Assembly: GCF_003967355.1 (NCBI RefSeq)
Contig: NZ_BIFH01000047.1
Span: forward strand, 1 to 64,000
Direction of reading: 5' to 3'
Length of the DNA: 64,000 bases
From: Embleya hyalina
GTDB taxonomy: Bacteria; Actinomycetota; Actinomycetes; Streptomycetales; Streptomycetaceae
Made by a program: the position numbers and the translations under genes. Positions 53,101 through 60,373 of the stretch are shown piece after piece. The notes beneath the pieces are model-generated. The model was not told the DNA's origin, ran no database searches, and saw only the letters and a list, made by a program, of their open reading frames with translations. The first letter of the stretch is position 1. Each line of letters starts with the position of its first letter.

Positions 53101-54075
53101 CTGCCGAGCCTGACCACGGTCGGTGACGGCGCGTTCCTGGCCGACGACACCCTGATCGCCTCGTACGAACTCGGCGGCGGGTGGATCCGGATCGGCGCGG
53201 CGACGATCGGCGAGCGGGCCTTCCTGGGCAACTCCGGGATGACCGCCCCCGGCCGTTCGGTGCCCGCGCGCGGCCTGGTCGGCGTGTTGTCGGCGACGCC
53301 GAAGAAGACCAAGAAGGGCGGCTCGTACCTGGGCATGCCGCCGATGCGCCTGCCGCGCTCGGCCGACGTCGCCGACCAGGGGCTGACCTACGACCCGCCG
53401 GCCCGGCTGCGCTGGGCGCGCGGCCTGGTCGAGGTGTGCCGGGCGATCCCGGTGTTGTGCTCGGCGGCGCTGGCGCTGCTCACGCTGACCGCGCTGGCCT
53501 GGCTCGGCACGTACTCGCTCGTCCTGGCCGCGCTGCTCTCCGGCCTGGTCCTGCTCGCCTGCGGGGTGGCGGCGTGCGTGGTGTCGATCGCGGCCAAGTG
53601 GCTCCTGGTCGGGCGTTTCCGCCCCGTCGAGCACCCGCTGTGGAGCGGCTTCGTGTGGCGCAACGAGTTGGCCGACACCTTCGTCGAGGTGCTGGCGGTG
53701 CCGTGGCTGGTCGGCCGGGTGTCCGGGACGTCCGTGCTCAACCTGTGGCTGCGCGGCCTGGGCGCGCACATCGGGCGCGGCGTGTGGTGCGAGAGCTACT
53801 GGCTGCCCGAGGCGGACCTGGTCACCCTGGAGGACGCGGTGAGTGTGGGGCGCGGCTGCGTACTCCAGACGCATCTCTTCCACGACCGGATCATGCGCAT
53901 GGATACTGTGATCCTTCGCGAGGGCGCCACGCTCGGCCCGCGCGGGATCGTACTGCCCGGCAGCACGATCGGGGCACGCAGCACGCTGGGCCCCGCCTCG
54001 CTGGTGATGCGGGGCGAGACCGTTCCGGAGGACACCGGCTGGCTGGGCAATCCGATCGAGGCCTGGCGACGGTAA
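50191..54075 (+). CDS. Pls-type membrane NRPS (amino-acid homopolymer synthetase, epsilon-poly-lysine synthetase-like)
   Basis: Single-module synthetase of 1294 aa. An adenylation domain (about 30-520) has FTSGSTGKPKG near 167, FDASCEEMWLAWRYG, NTYGPTEATVV and TRTSGKVDRDALPW. A carrier domain has GGNSLAAARL (Ser about 545). Then three pairs of membrane helices (from about 605, 840 and 1084) alternate with soluble parts resembling hexapeptide-repeat acyltransferases. There is no thioesterase or standard condensation domain. Length and order match Pls of poly-lysine producers. My hand-read specificity residues are D-A-E-S-I-G-T-V-V-K. ATG 50191 follows GAGGA. It overlaps an M1 peptidase gene by one base. 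Confidence 0.9.
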   Translation: MAIALPLRATDDPFGTAPTSTPAVYSGRPASTPRTLVDVLDATVRAHPNEPALDDGRRTLTYRALAAEVEGLRRRLAEAGIGVGDRVGVRVPSGSNDLYICILAVLAAGAAYVPVDAEDPDERADLVFGEAGVAAVLGAERDLRVTRVGDPRPPARPTPADDAWIIFTSGSTGKPKGVAVTHRNAAAFVDAEAGLFLQEEPIGPGDRVMAGLSVAFDASCEEMWLAWRYGACLVTVPRSRVRSGADLGPWLAEQEITVVSTVPTLAALWPTEALLDVRLLIFGGEACPPELVERVVAEGREVWNTYGPTEATVVACGAPLTGEGPVRIGLPLDGWELAVVDAEGRPVAMGETGELVIGGVGLARYLDPAKDAEKYAPLESMGWKRAYRSGDVVRADAEGLVFVGRGDEQIKLGGRRIELGEIDAALQALPGVVGAAAAVRTVKGGNQLLVGYLVTGDGWDREDAVARLRAELPAALVPRLAPVADLPTRTSGKVDRDALPWPLADTEDTGPTEQLYGTEAWLAEQWTDVLGIAPDTAQDDFFAIGGNSLAAARLTTLLRERYPAAAVADIYQQPTLRKLARRLERSAQDAGAIRKVAPTPTRARVAQLLLLVPLYTLIGLRWTVGLLALGNVAAWFGHYPWAPTASWWWVAAGWVVLFSPPGRVAISAGGARLLLRGLRPGTYPRGGGVHLRLWAAEQLADASGATSLSGAWLLRYARALGAKVGRDVDLHTLPPVTGLLKLGRGCAVEAEVDLSGHWLDGDRLEIGAIKVGAGAIVGTRSTLFPGARIGRSAEVAAGSAVTGNVPPSRRWGGVPAIRLGKVDRSRFGDRPPRRAYWSVLYGVGGLLPTLLPVLAALPALAVLGAFVHPGDGLGTALGGALLALVPAVAAFAAVYALSIVLLVRLLSVGLRPGYHPLHGRIGWQAWTVTQLMDLAREKLFPIYASLFTPVWLRALGMKVGKGVEASTVLALPSLTTVGDGAFLADDTLIASYELGGGWIRIGAATIGERAFLGNSGMTAPGRSVPARGLVGVLSATPKKTKKGGSYLGMPPMRLPRSADVADQGLTYDPPARLRWARGLVEVCRAIPVLCSAALALLTLTALAWLGTYSLVLAALLSGLVLLACGVAACVVSIAAKWLLVGRFRPVEHPLWSGFVWRNELADTFVEVLAVPWLVGRVSGTSVLNLWLRGLGAHIGRGVWCESYWLPEADLVTLEDAVSVGRGCVLQTHLFHDRIMRMDTVILREGATLGPRGIVLPGSTIGARSTLGPASLVMRGETVPEDTGWLGNPIEAWRR

Positions 54076-55580
54076 TGCGTTTCGAGACGGCGTCGCGCGG
54101 CGCGGCTCGTCCCGCGACGGTGGGCGCGACGGGGACGGAGCACGAATCGGTGATCGACCAGGGGCCGCGCTCGGGTGCCGGCGAGGCGTACTTCGCCACA
54201 CACGGCGACCCGCGCTATCGCGTACACCGCTACGAGTTGACCCTGGACTACCGCCCGGGCCCCAACCGCCTGGCCGGCGGCGCCCGGATCGGCGCGGTGG
54301 CCGGGGAGCACGCGCTCGCCGAGATCGTGCTCGACCTGGCCGAGTTCCGCATCGGTCGAGTGCTCGTGGACGGCCGGCAGGCGCGCTACACGCACCGCGC
54401 GGGCAAGTTGCGGGTGCGCCCCGGCACAGCGATCCGGGCCCGGGCGGCGTTCACCGTCGAGGTGCACTACGTCGGCAATCCCAAGCCGGTACGCAGCCCC
54501 TGGGGCGGGGTCGGCTGGGAGGAGTTGACCGACGGCTCGCTCGTGGCCGGTCAGCCGATCGGCGCGCCGTCCTGGTACCCGTGCAACGACCGGGTCGACG
54601 ACAAGGCGGCCTACCAGATCTCGGTCACCGCGCCGTCGATGTACACCGTGGTGGTCGGCGGCCGGCTGCTCACCCGCAGCAGCCGGGGCGGGAACTCCAC
54701 CTGGGTCTACGAGCAGCCCGCGCCCACCGCGAGCTACCTGGTCACCGTCTCGATCGGGCGCTACGAGACCGTGCCGCTCCCGGGGACGGGCGTACCGCAG
54801 GTCGCGCACGTGCCGGGGCGGCTGGTGTCCCGGTTCCGGTCGGACTTCGGCCGCCAGCCGCAGATGATGACGCTGTTCGAGGAACTGTTCGGGCCGTACC
54901 CGTTCGGCGAGTACACCGTGGTGGTCACCGACGACGACCTCGACATCCCGATCGAGGCCCAGGGGATGGCCACCTTCGGGGCCAATCACGTGGACGGCGC
55001 GCGCGGGGCCGAACGGCTGGTCGCGCACGAGTTGGCGCACCAGTGGTTCGGCAACAGCGTCGGTCTGGCCGAGTGGCGGCACATCTGGCTGAACGAGGGC
55101 TTCGCGCGCTACGCGGAGTGGTTGTGGTCCGAGCGCTCGGGCGGGCGTACCGCCGCCGTGCAGGCCGCGATCGAGCACACCGACCTGAGCGGGCGGCCGC
55201 AGGACCTGCTGCTCGGGTCGCCGCGCCCGAAGCTGATCTTCGACGACCGGATCTACGGGCGGGGCGCGCTGACCGTGCACGCGGTGCGGTGTGCGCTGGG
55301 CGACGTGGCGTTCTTCGCGATGTTGCGGGAGTGGGCCACGGCACACCGACACGGGCTGGTCACCACCGACGACTTCATCGCGCACGCGGGGCGGTACGCC
55401 TCCCGGCCGCTGGACACGTTGTTCGAGGCGTGGTTGGACCGCGAGGCGCTGCCGCCGCTGCCGGTCGGGCAGGTCGTTTCCGCGCCGCCGTCCGCGCCGG
55501 CCGCACCCGCCGCGCCGCCGCAGCGACGGGGGCGGTTGGGGTGGCCCTGGACGTCGGGGCAGGGCGGATCCTCCGGCTGA
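54075..55580 (+). CDS. M1-family zinc metallopeptidase (Pld-like)
   Basis: Aminopeptidase-type protein of 501 aa. The zinc site is HELAHQWFGN (about residue 318) with the third ligand in NEGFARYAEW, and the substrate-recognition GAMEN-like loop is EAQGMATFG. An N-terminal saddle domain (YRVHRYELTLDYRPGPNRLA, WYPCNDRVDDKAAYQISVTA) precedes it. The C-terminal helical domain is short, so the protein is truncated relative to typical 800-residue M1 enzymes. It starts inside the NRPS stop (TAATG). In poly-lysine producers M1-type enzymes next to pls degrade the polymer, so this is a likely self-protection or trimming enzyme. Confidence 0.9.
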   Translation: MRFETASRGAARPATVGATGTEHESVIDQGPRSGAGEAYFATHGDPRYRVHRYELTLDYRPGPNRLAGGARIGAVAGEHALAEIVLDLAEFRIGRVLVDGRQARYTHRAGKLRVRPGTAIRARAAFTVEVHYVGNPKPVRSPWGGVGWEELTDGSLVAGQPIGAPSWYPCNDRVDDKAAYQISVTAPSMYTVVVGGRLLTRSSRGGNSTWVYEQPAPTASYLVTVSIGRYETVPLPGTGVPQVAHVPGRLVSRFRSDFGRQPQMMTLFEELFGPYPFGEYTVVVTDDDLDIPIEAQGMATFGANHVDGARGAERLVAHELAHQWFGNSVGLAEWRHIWLNEGFARYAEWLWSERSGGRTAAVQAAIEHTDLSGRPQDLLLGSPRPKLIFDDRIYGRGALTVHAVRCALGDVAFFAMLREWATAHRHGLVTTDDFIAHAGRYASRPLDTLFEAWLDREALPPLPVGQVVSAPPSAPAAPAAPPQRRGRLGWPWTSGQGGSSG

Positions 55581-55659
55581 ACCGGAGGGCGGCGATGTGG
55601 GGGCGGGGCGATCCGGCATACGGTGCGGGGAGGCCGGCGTCGACGAGAGGAATGCCGTG

Positions 55660-56433
55660 ATGAGCCAGGACGAGACCGCGAACCCCGCTTCCGCGCCCCG
55701 AGGTTGTGCGGTGGTGACCGGCGCCAGCAGCGGGATCGGCGCCGCGACCGCCGTGCATCTGGCGAGTCTGGGCTACGACGTCGTGCTGGGCGCGCGGCGC
55801 AAGGACCGGTTGGAGGAGGTGGTCGCGCGCTGCGCCGGAAGGGGCCGGGGGCTGCCGCTGGACGTGGCCGATCCGGACTCGGTCGCCGCGTTCGCCGCCG
55901 AGGTGGAGCGTTGTGACGTGCTGGTCAACAACGCGGGCTTCGCGCGCGGTACGGAGTCGGTCGCGGAGGCCGACGAGGCGGCGTGGACGGCGATGTACGA
56001 GACGAATGTGCTCGGGACGTTGCGGGTGACGAAGGCGTTTTTGCCGCTGCTGCTCGCCTCGGGCGACGGTCAGGTGATCACGATCGGCTCGGTGGCGGGG
56101 CGGGAGCCGTACGAGGGCGGCGCGGGGTACAACGCGGCCAAGCACGCGGTGACGGCGATGACGCGGGTGTTGCGCCTGGAACTGCGCGGGCAGCCGGTGC
56201 GGGTGTGCCAGATCGATCCGGGCATGGTCGAGACCGAGTTCACGCTGAACCGGCTCGGCGGGGACGCCGAGGGCGCGTCGGCGGTGTACGCGGGGATGAC
56301 GCCGCTCGTTGCCCAGGACATCGCGGAATGTGTCGGGTGGGTGGCGACACGACCGCCGCACGTGAACATCGACACGATGACGGTGCTGGCCCGGGACCAG
56401 ACGTCGGCACGCGTGGTGCACCGGCGAGCCTGA
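55660..56433 (+). CDS. Short-chain dehydrogenase/reductase
   Basis: Classical SDR of 257 aa. It shows VVTGASSGIGAATAVHLASL (NAD(P) binding), LVNNAGFARG, a Ser in ITIGSVAGREPYEGGAGYNA and the catalytic Tyr/Lys in YNAAKHAVTAMTRVLRLEL, then IDPGMVETEF. RARRKDR after beta-2 suggests NADP preference. ATG 55660 follows GAGAGGAATGCC. It lies 79 bp after the M1 peptidase gene and may be co-transcribed, although a role in polymer synthesis is not evident. Confidence 0.92.
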   Translation: MSQDETANPASAPRGCAVVTGASSGIGAATAVHLASLGYDVVLGARRKDRLEEVVARCAGRGRGLPLDVADPDSVAAFAAEVERCDVLVNNAGFARGTESVAEADEAAWTAMYETNVLGTLRVTKAFLPLLLASGDGQVITIGSVAGREPYEGGAGYNAAKHAVTAMTRVLRLELRGQPVRVCQIDPGMVETEFTLNRLGGDAEGASAVYAGMTPLVAQDIAECVGWVATRPPHVNIDTMTVLARDQTSARVVHRRA

Positions 56434-56456
56434 ACACGGGCGGCCGGCGTGTGCCG

Positions 56457-56855
56457 TCACGCCATCACCCCCGCCGCGCGCGCGGCCACGGCCCAGTCGT
56501 GGGCGGGCCGCGTGCGGGCGTCGCTTCGCGCCGGTTTCCGGGTCGCGCCCGCCTCGGTCGCGCCCGCTTCGGCGTACCGTCGGCGCCGCTCGGCGAGTTC
56601 GCCCGGCGTCATCAGGTACGGCGGGACCACCGTCGCCGAGTCCTGCACCGGCGGATCGTCGCCGGCGGGACCGGGCGGCACGAAGTCCCGCCACCCACCT
56701 CGGCGAACCGCCGGCTTCGGCGCGCAGGGCCGCCCCGGCCGCAGGGCCCGCCCGCCCCGGCCCTCGTGCGGGTCGCGGGACGCGGGGCCGAGCAGCCGCA
56801 ACACCCAAGCGAGCACCCGGGTAAGGGAATTCGTCACGCTGTCGGCCTCGGACAT
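56457..56855 (-). CDS. Small streptomycete protein of an XRE/DUF397-type locus
   Basis: Protein of 132 aa of unknown function. The N-terminus MSEADSVTNSLTRVLAWVLR with RLLGP is typical of small paralogues that sit beside XRE/DUF397 pairs in streptomycetes. An Arg/Gly/Pro-rich middle is followed by VVPPYLMTPGELAERRRRYA and the end ARTRPAHDWAVAARAAGVMA. ATG 56855 shares one base with the upstream stop (TGATG), so translation is coupled. The longer open frame across 57 kb is rejected, since it covers the upstream gene in another frame. Confidence 0.7.
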   Translation of the reverse strand: MSEADSVTNSLTRVLAWVLRLLGPASRDPHEGRGGRALRPGRPCAPKPAVRRGGWRDFVPPGPAGDDPPVQDSATVVPPYLMTPGELAERRRRYAEAGATEAGATRKPARSDARTRPAHDWAVAARAAGVMA

Positions 56856-57058
56856 CAGGGCAGCCGCGAGGTTGCGAGCGGCGACGTGCCGGGTGCCGGA
56901 TAGCGGCAGCCCGGCGAGCACGTGCACGGGGGGTTGGCGTCGACGGGTTCGTCGCCGAACGGCCACGGCAACGAACTCCCGTAGAGCGTAGGTGGTTTGA
57001 CCAGCCGCGTACCGTTTTCGTCGACCCTGTACACCGCCAAAGTCATGCCATTGCGCAT
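56855..57058 (-). CDS. Small Cys-containing protein, first of a divergent pair
   Basis: Protein of 67 aa: MRNGMTLAVYRVDENGTRLV, then GSSLPWPFGDEPVD and the end PPCTCSPGCRYPAPGTSP. The PPCTCxxC motif is typical of short proteins divergent from XRE regulators in streptomycetes. The three cysteines may bind metal. It is divergent from the XRE gene at 57172 across a 113-bp promoter gap, and it is coupled to the next gene. Function unknown. Confidence 0.65.
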   Translation of the reverse strand: MRNGMTLAVYRVDENGTRLVKPPTLYGSSLPWPFGDEPVDANPPCTCSPGCRYPAPGTSPLATSRLP

Positions 57059-57171
57059 TGTTTCCGCCTTGCGTGATGTGTGAAGTGATCACCAGAATGA
57101 CCCCCCGCCGGCTACGTTTGGTAGTGATTCCGTCGCACAGGCGGAGCCGAGCACATCGGGAGGCAAGCACC

Positions 57172-58002
57172 GTGTCGGACGACCAGCCAACGACATCGAA
57201 CGCGCAAACGGTGTACGGCCGTCACCTGCGACAACGGCGAAACGCCGCGAACCTGAGCGCCGACGACCTCGGCGCGATCGGGCACTGCTCAGGTTCGCTT
57301 GTGTACCAAATCGAGCGTGGCGAACGACGCCCCGCGTGGTCCTTCACTCGGGCGGTCGACACTCGCTTCGGCGGGGACGGACTGCTGTGCGATCTGCACG
57401 ACCTGATCGACAACGAGAACCCGATCCACCCGAAGTGGTTCGGCGATCTGCTGCGAGCCGAGCCGCGTGCAACTCGCATCCGCCTCTTCGAGCCCCAGGC
57501 ACTACCCGGATTGCTGCAAACCGAGTCCTACGCCCGTGCGTTGATCAGCGGCATGCGTCCCGTGAACGCGTCGGTCGATGAACTGGTCGCCGGGCGAATG
57601 GCGCGTCAACGATTGTTGTTTCGTCAGGTTCCGCCGCAAATGTGGGCGCTTATCGACGAACCGGTGCTACTTCGACTCGCGAAGATGGACCCGGCCGTCG
57701 TCAAGGAACAGTTGGAGCACCTGATCGGCGTCGCGGAGCATTCGCACATCGTGCTTCAGGTGTTGCCCATCACTGCCACTGTGCACGCCGCCATGAACGG
57801 AAGCTTCCTACTGATGACGTTGCCCGAAGGCGAAGTTGGGTACATCGAGTCGGTAACCACCGGCCAATTGATCTCGGAAGCAAGTGGAGTCAGTGAAGTC
57901 GAACGACGTTACGATCTGGCCAAAGCCGACGCTTTGTCCCCTGGTCGGACAGTGAATCACTTGCGCAAACTCCTGGAGAATCCTGATGAGCACTGCATTT
58001 GA
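57172..58002 (+). CDS. XRE-family regulator with DUF5753
   Basis: Protein of 276 aa. The N-terminal HTH (GRHLRQRRNAANLSADDLGA, then HCSGSLVYQIERGERRPAW) is followed by a DUF5753 sensor domain (IRLFEPQALPGLLQTESYAR, HIVLQVLPITATVHAAMNGS, EGEVGYIESVTTGQLISE). This is the WhiJ/Scr1-type family, often paired with a DUF397 protein that modulates DNA binding and differentiation. The GTG start at 57172 follows GGGAGG (57158-57163). It overlaps the DUF397 gene by 17 bp. Confidence 0.93.
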   Translation: MSDDQPTTSNAQTVYGRHLRQRRNAANLSADDLGAIGHCSGSLVYQIERGERRPAWSFTRAVDTRFGGDGLLCDLHDLIDNENPIHPKWFGDLLRAEPRATRIRLFEPQALPGLLQTESYARALISGMRPVNASVDELVAGRMARQRLLFRQVPPQMWALIDEPVLLRLAKMDPAVVKEQLEHLIGVAEHSHIVLQVLPITATVHAAMNGSFLLMTLPEGEVGYIESVTTGQLISEASGVSEVERRYDLAKADALSPGRTVNHLRKLLENPDEHCI

Positions 58003-58180
58003 CTCGGCCGTCGCGCCTTGGCGCAAGTCGAGCTTCAGTGGCAACAGCGGCAACTGCCTTGAAGTTGCCCCCGGTTTCGCGGGCGTGCCGGTTCGGGACT
58101 CGAAGGACCCGAGTGCTGGTCACCTCGTTGTTTCCCCGGGCTCCTGGTCGGCGCTGTTGTCGACGCTGCGTGCGGTCTGA
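57986..58180 (+). CDS. DUF397 protein, XRE partner
   Basis: Small protein of 64 aa with the DUF397 signature: WRKSSFSGNSGNCLEVAPGF, then VPVRDSKDPSAGHLVVSPGSW. It is BldB/Scr2-like. Members of this family bind the upstream-encoded XRE regulator, as in a toxin-antitoxin-like pair. The start lies inside the XRE gene (17-bp overlap), which implies coupled synthesis. Confidence 0.93.
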   Translation: MSTAFDSAVAPWRKSSFSGNSGNCLEVAPGFAGVPVRDSKDPSAGHLVVSPGSWSALLSTLRAV

Positions 58181-58203
58181 CCGTGCTCGACACGAAGACC
58201 CGC

Positions 58204-58235
58204 AGGCGCTCGACCGGACTTCCGGTCGAGCGCCT
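58204..58235 (+). terminator. 15-bp hairpin terminator
   Basis: AGGCGCTCGACCGGA (58204-58218) pairs perfectly with TCCGGTCGAGCGCCT (58221-58235), 24 bases after the DUF397 stop codon. Confidence 0.8.
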
Positions 58236-58296
58236 TGCATGTGCGGTCGATGGGCTCGGGGGTCGAATTCCCATGCGGCCGGGGCACTTGCCCGCC

Positions 58297-58626
58297 TCAC
58301 GCGGGGATCGGTTCCGCCTCGGCGTACGGGCTGAGCATGGTGTCGAAGTAGACCTCCGGGGCCTCCTCCAGGTAGGTCGACAGGTTCTCCATGAAGGCGC
58401 GCAGCGAGGGCATCGTGTTGTGCCGGTCCAGGTCCTCCCGGGAGCGCCAGACCTCGTAGAGGAAGAAGCGGCCGTCCTCGTGCTCGTGGAGGTGGTACTG
58501 CAGGTTGCCGGGCTCCTGCCGGGTGGGTTCCACGAAAGAGGTGAGGACGCGCCGGACTTCGTCCGCGTACTCCGGCTTGGGGCGCAGGAAACCGTAGAGG
58601 GCCAGGGGGCGAGCCGTGTTCGTCAT
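58297..58626 (-). CDS. Antibiotic biosynthesis monooxygenase (ABM) family protein
   Basis: Cofactor-independent small monooxygenase of 109 aa with the ABM ferredoxin-like fold: LALYGFLRPKPEYADEVRRV, EPGNLQYHLHEHEDGRFFLY and EVWRSREDLDRHNTMPSLRAF. Family members oxidise quinols or aromatic polyketides, often as dimers. ATG 58626 lies right at the predicted transcription start of the MerR-controlled promoter, which predicts a leaderless message. It is divergent from and presumably regulated by the merR-like gene at 58685. Confidence 0.9.
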   Translation of the reverse strand: MTNTARPLALYGFLRPKPEYADEVRRVLTSFVEPTRQEPGNLQYHLHEHEDGRFFLYEVWRSREDLDRHNTMPSLRAFMENLSTYLEEAPEVYFDTMLSPYAEAEPIPA

Positions 58627-58632
58627 GACCCC

Positions 58633-58664
58633 ACGCTAAGATCTCACATCGATGTGAGATTCAA
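58633..58664 (-). promoter_or_regulatory. MerR-type promoter and 20-bp perfect palindrome
   Basis: Read leftward: TTGAAT (58664-58659), a 20-bp spacer, TAGCGT (58638-58633), then six bases to the ATG of the monooxygenase. The palindrome ATCTCACATCGATGTGAGAT (58641-58660) fills the spacer. The -10 and the ATG are so close that the message should be leaderless. Confidence 0.75.
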
Positions 58665-58684
58665 GGGGATGTGAGGAGCGGCAC

Positions 58685-59044
58685 ATGAAGATCGGTGAAC
58701 TCGCCGCCATCACGGGCACCCCGGTCCGGATGCTGCGCTACTACGAGGAGCAGGGCCTCCTGGAGCCCGACCGCCTCGACAGCGGCCACCGCCGCTACGG
58801 CGACGGCGCCCCCGCCGTGGTCCGCCGCATTCGCGCGCTGCTGGACGCCGGCCTGCCGACCCGCGTCATCCGCGACCTACAGCCGTGCATCCGCCAAGAC
58901 GGCACGATCGCCGAATGCACGCTGGACACCCTCCAGGAACACCTCGAAGGTCTGGACAACCGGATCTCCGCGCTCTCGGAAACCCGCACCTCCCTTGCCG
59001 GCCTCATCTCCGCCACCCGCACCCGCGAACGGATCCTCGCCTAA
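58685..59044 (+). CDS. MerR-family regulator (short form)
   Basis: Regulator of 119 aa. It has the family HTH MKIGELAAITGTPVRMLRYY followed by EEQGLLEPDR, a RRYGDGAPAVVRRIRALLDA wing/second helix and a dimerisation helix (LQEHLEGLDNRISALSETRT). It lacks a C-terminal ligand-binding domain. ATG 58685 follows GAGGAG (58672-58677). It is divergent from the monooxygenase gene, whose promoter holds the likely operator. Confidence 0.92.
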   Translation: MKIGELAAITGTPVRMLRYYEEQGLLEPDRLDSGHRRYGDGAPAVVRRIRALLDAGLPTRVIRDLQPCIRQDGTIAECTLDTLQEHLEGLDNRISALSETRTSLAGLISATRTRERILA

Positions 59045-59309
59045 GGGTTGTCTCGCGACTCGATCGGCGTATTCGCGTTGGTACGGGCGTGGGGGTCGTC
59101 TCGGCGGCGGACCGCGAACCGGCGCCGGTGTTCACGGGGTTGACGCCGCCGCAGGCCCGGCGAGCCGGAAGCAGAACGAATCCTTCCGATTCCGCAAGCG
59201 GTCGGCCCATCCGCGAGACGACGCTGTCCACAATGCGCTCCGGGGTTGGCGGTGGCGGCGGGCGCGACCCGAGACTTGGCGGAAAACCCCCAGGTGGAAG
59301 GAGACTCCC

Positions 59310-59723
59310 TTGCGGACCATCACCAAGCGCATTGCCCAGGCCGGTGCGGCCGTCGCCATGGCACTCACCACGGCCGTCACCATGACCGGCCAGGCCAATG
59401 CCACCGAAACCCTGTACGCCGAAGCGTGGACCGGCACCGGCACCAGCGGCAAGCTGGTCGCCCAGGGTTTCTACAGCCCCATCACCAACAACGGCTACAT
59501 CTCGGACAGATACGCCGACGGTTACGGCGTCTACATCCAGTTCCAGGAGGACATCTACGGCGTCTGGGCCAACACCCGTACGTACGTCAACAACAAGGGC
59601 GCCGGGCAGAAGGTGTCCTTCACCTACACGCCCTACTACAGGGACGGCGACGTCTTGCGGATGCGGGTGTGCCGGAACAGCGCCACCGGGCCGTGCTCGT
59701 CCTGGAAGTACGGCGTCGCCTGA
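59310..59723 (+). CDS. Small secreted protein
   Basis: Secreted protein of 137 aa, not recognised. A Sec signal (about residues 1-30, hydrophobic AGAAVAMALTTAVTMTG and ending QANA) precedes a beta-rich mature part: TLYAEAWTGTGTSGKLVAQG, RYADGYGVYIQFQED and YVNNKGAGQKVSFTY, with two cysteines near the end (RVCRNSATGPCSSW) that likely form a disulphide. The TTG start at 59310 is chosen from GGAAGGAGA just upstream and the signal-peptide charge pattern (RTITKR). Upstream sequence 59045-59309 has no gene. Confidence 0.75.
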   Translation: MRTITKRIAQAGAAVAMALTTAVTMTGQANATETLYAEAWTGTGTSGKLVAQGFYSPITNNGYISDRYADGYGVYIQFQEDIYGVWANTRTYVNNKGAGQKVSFTYTPYYRDGDVLRMRVCRNSATGPCSSWKYGVA

Positions 59724-59817
59724 TCCATCGTCCGCCCCGGCGGGCCCGGACCGCGACAACGGTCCGGGCCCGTCGGGGCGACCGGCGGCGTGCCGGGCGT
59801 CGGGGGCGCGGGTCCGC

Positions 59818-60282
59818 TCACACGCGCCGGGGCCCGACGCCCTCCCCGCCGAGCGTGTCGTCCGGGTTCAGCAGGGCGCATGCCCTCATCGACAGACATC
59901 CGCAGCCGATGCACCCGGTGAGTTCGGCTTCGAGGCGTTCGATGGTCTGCCGACGCTCCTCCAGTCGCCGCTTCCAGCCGCGCGAGGCGCGCTGCCACTC
60001 CCGGTGGCTGGGCGGACGGTCGAGGGGTACATCGGCGAACGCTTCCCGGAGGTCCTGCAACGGGATGCCGATCCGCTTCGCCACCGAGATCAACGCGACT
60101 CGCCGAAGCATGTGGCGCGGGTAGCGGCGCTGGTTGCGATCGTCGCGTTCGGACGCGATCAGGCCGAGTTCCTCGTAGAACCGCAGAGCGGAGACGGCCG
60201 CCCCGGTCCGGGCGCTCACCTCTCCGATGGTCAGCCAGTCGTCCGGGCGGGCCCGAACCTCACCGGAACGGTAACTCGTCAT
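59818..60282 (-). CDS. soxR: Redox-sensitive transcriptional activator SoxR
   Basis: MerR-family [2Fe-2S] regulator of 154 aa. The HTH is DWLTIGEVSARTGAAVSALR, and the iron-sulphur cysteines are CIGCGCLSMRAC (C-x2-C-x-C-x5-C) near residue 124. Oxidation of the cluster by redox-active compounds activates transcription. Streptomycete SoxR responds to pigmented antibiotics and not to superoxide. ATG 60282 lies just inside the shared regulatory region with the ferredoxin gene. It is divergent, so it likely controls that gene directly. Confidence 0.95.
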   Translation of the reverse strand: MTSYRSGEVRARPDDWLTIGEVSARTGAAVSALRFYEELGLIASERDDRNQRRYPRHMLRRVALISVAKRIGIPLQDLREAFADVPLDRPPSHREWQRASRGWKRRLEERRQTIERLEAELTGCIGCGCLSMRACALLNPDDTLGGEGVGPRRV

Positions 60283-60295
60283 GGGCGGCCTCCTG

Positions 60296-60326
60296 TTGAC
60301 CTCGACATTACTTGAGGTCATACGGT
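60296..60326 (+). promoter_or_regulatory. SoxR-type promoter for the ferredoxin gene
   Basis: TTGACC (60296-60301), a 19-bp spacer, then TACGGT (60321-60326). The spacer overlaps the near-palindrome GACCTCGACATTACTTGAGG + TC, resembling the soxbox. The -10 lies 48 bp ahead of the ferredoxin ATG. Confidence 0.75.
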
Positions 60327-60373
60327 CGGCCGCGTCGGAGCGGTACGAACGACCCGGAAAGGACGGCAGTTCG

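Noticed and set aside
53181-54074. Open frame extending the M1 peptidase upstream
   Set aside because: It overlaps the Pls-like gene in another frame. The TAATG junction at 54073-54077 is the expected coupled start.
56856-57170. Longer frame for the 132-aa protein reaching 57170
   Set aside because: It covers the 67-aa gene in another frame and crosses the divergent promoter. The TGATG junction supports the ATG at 56855.
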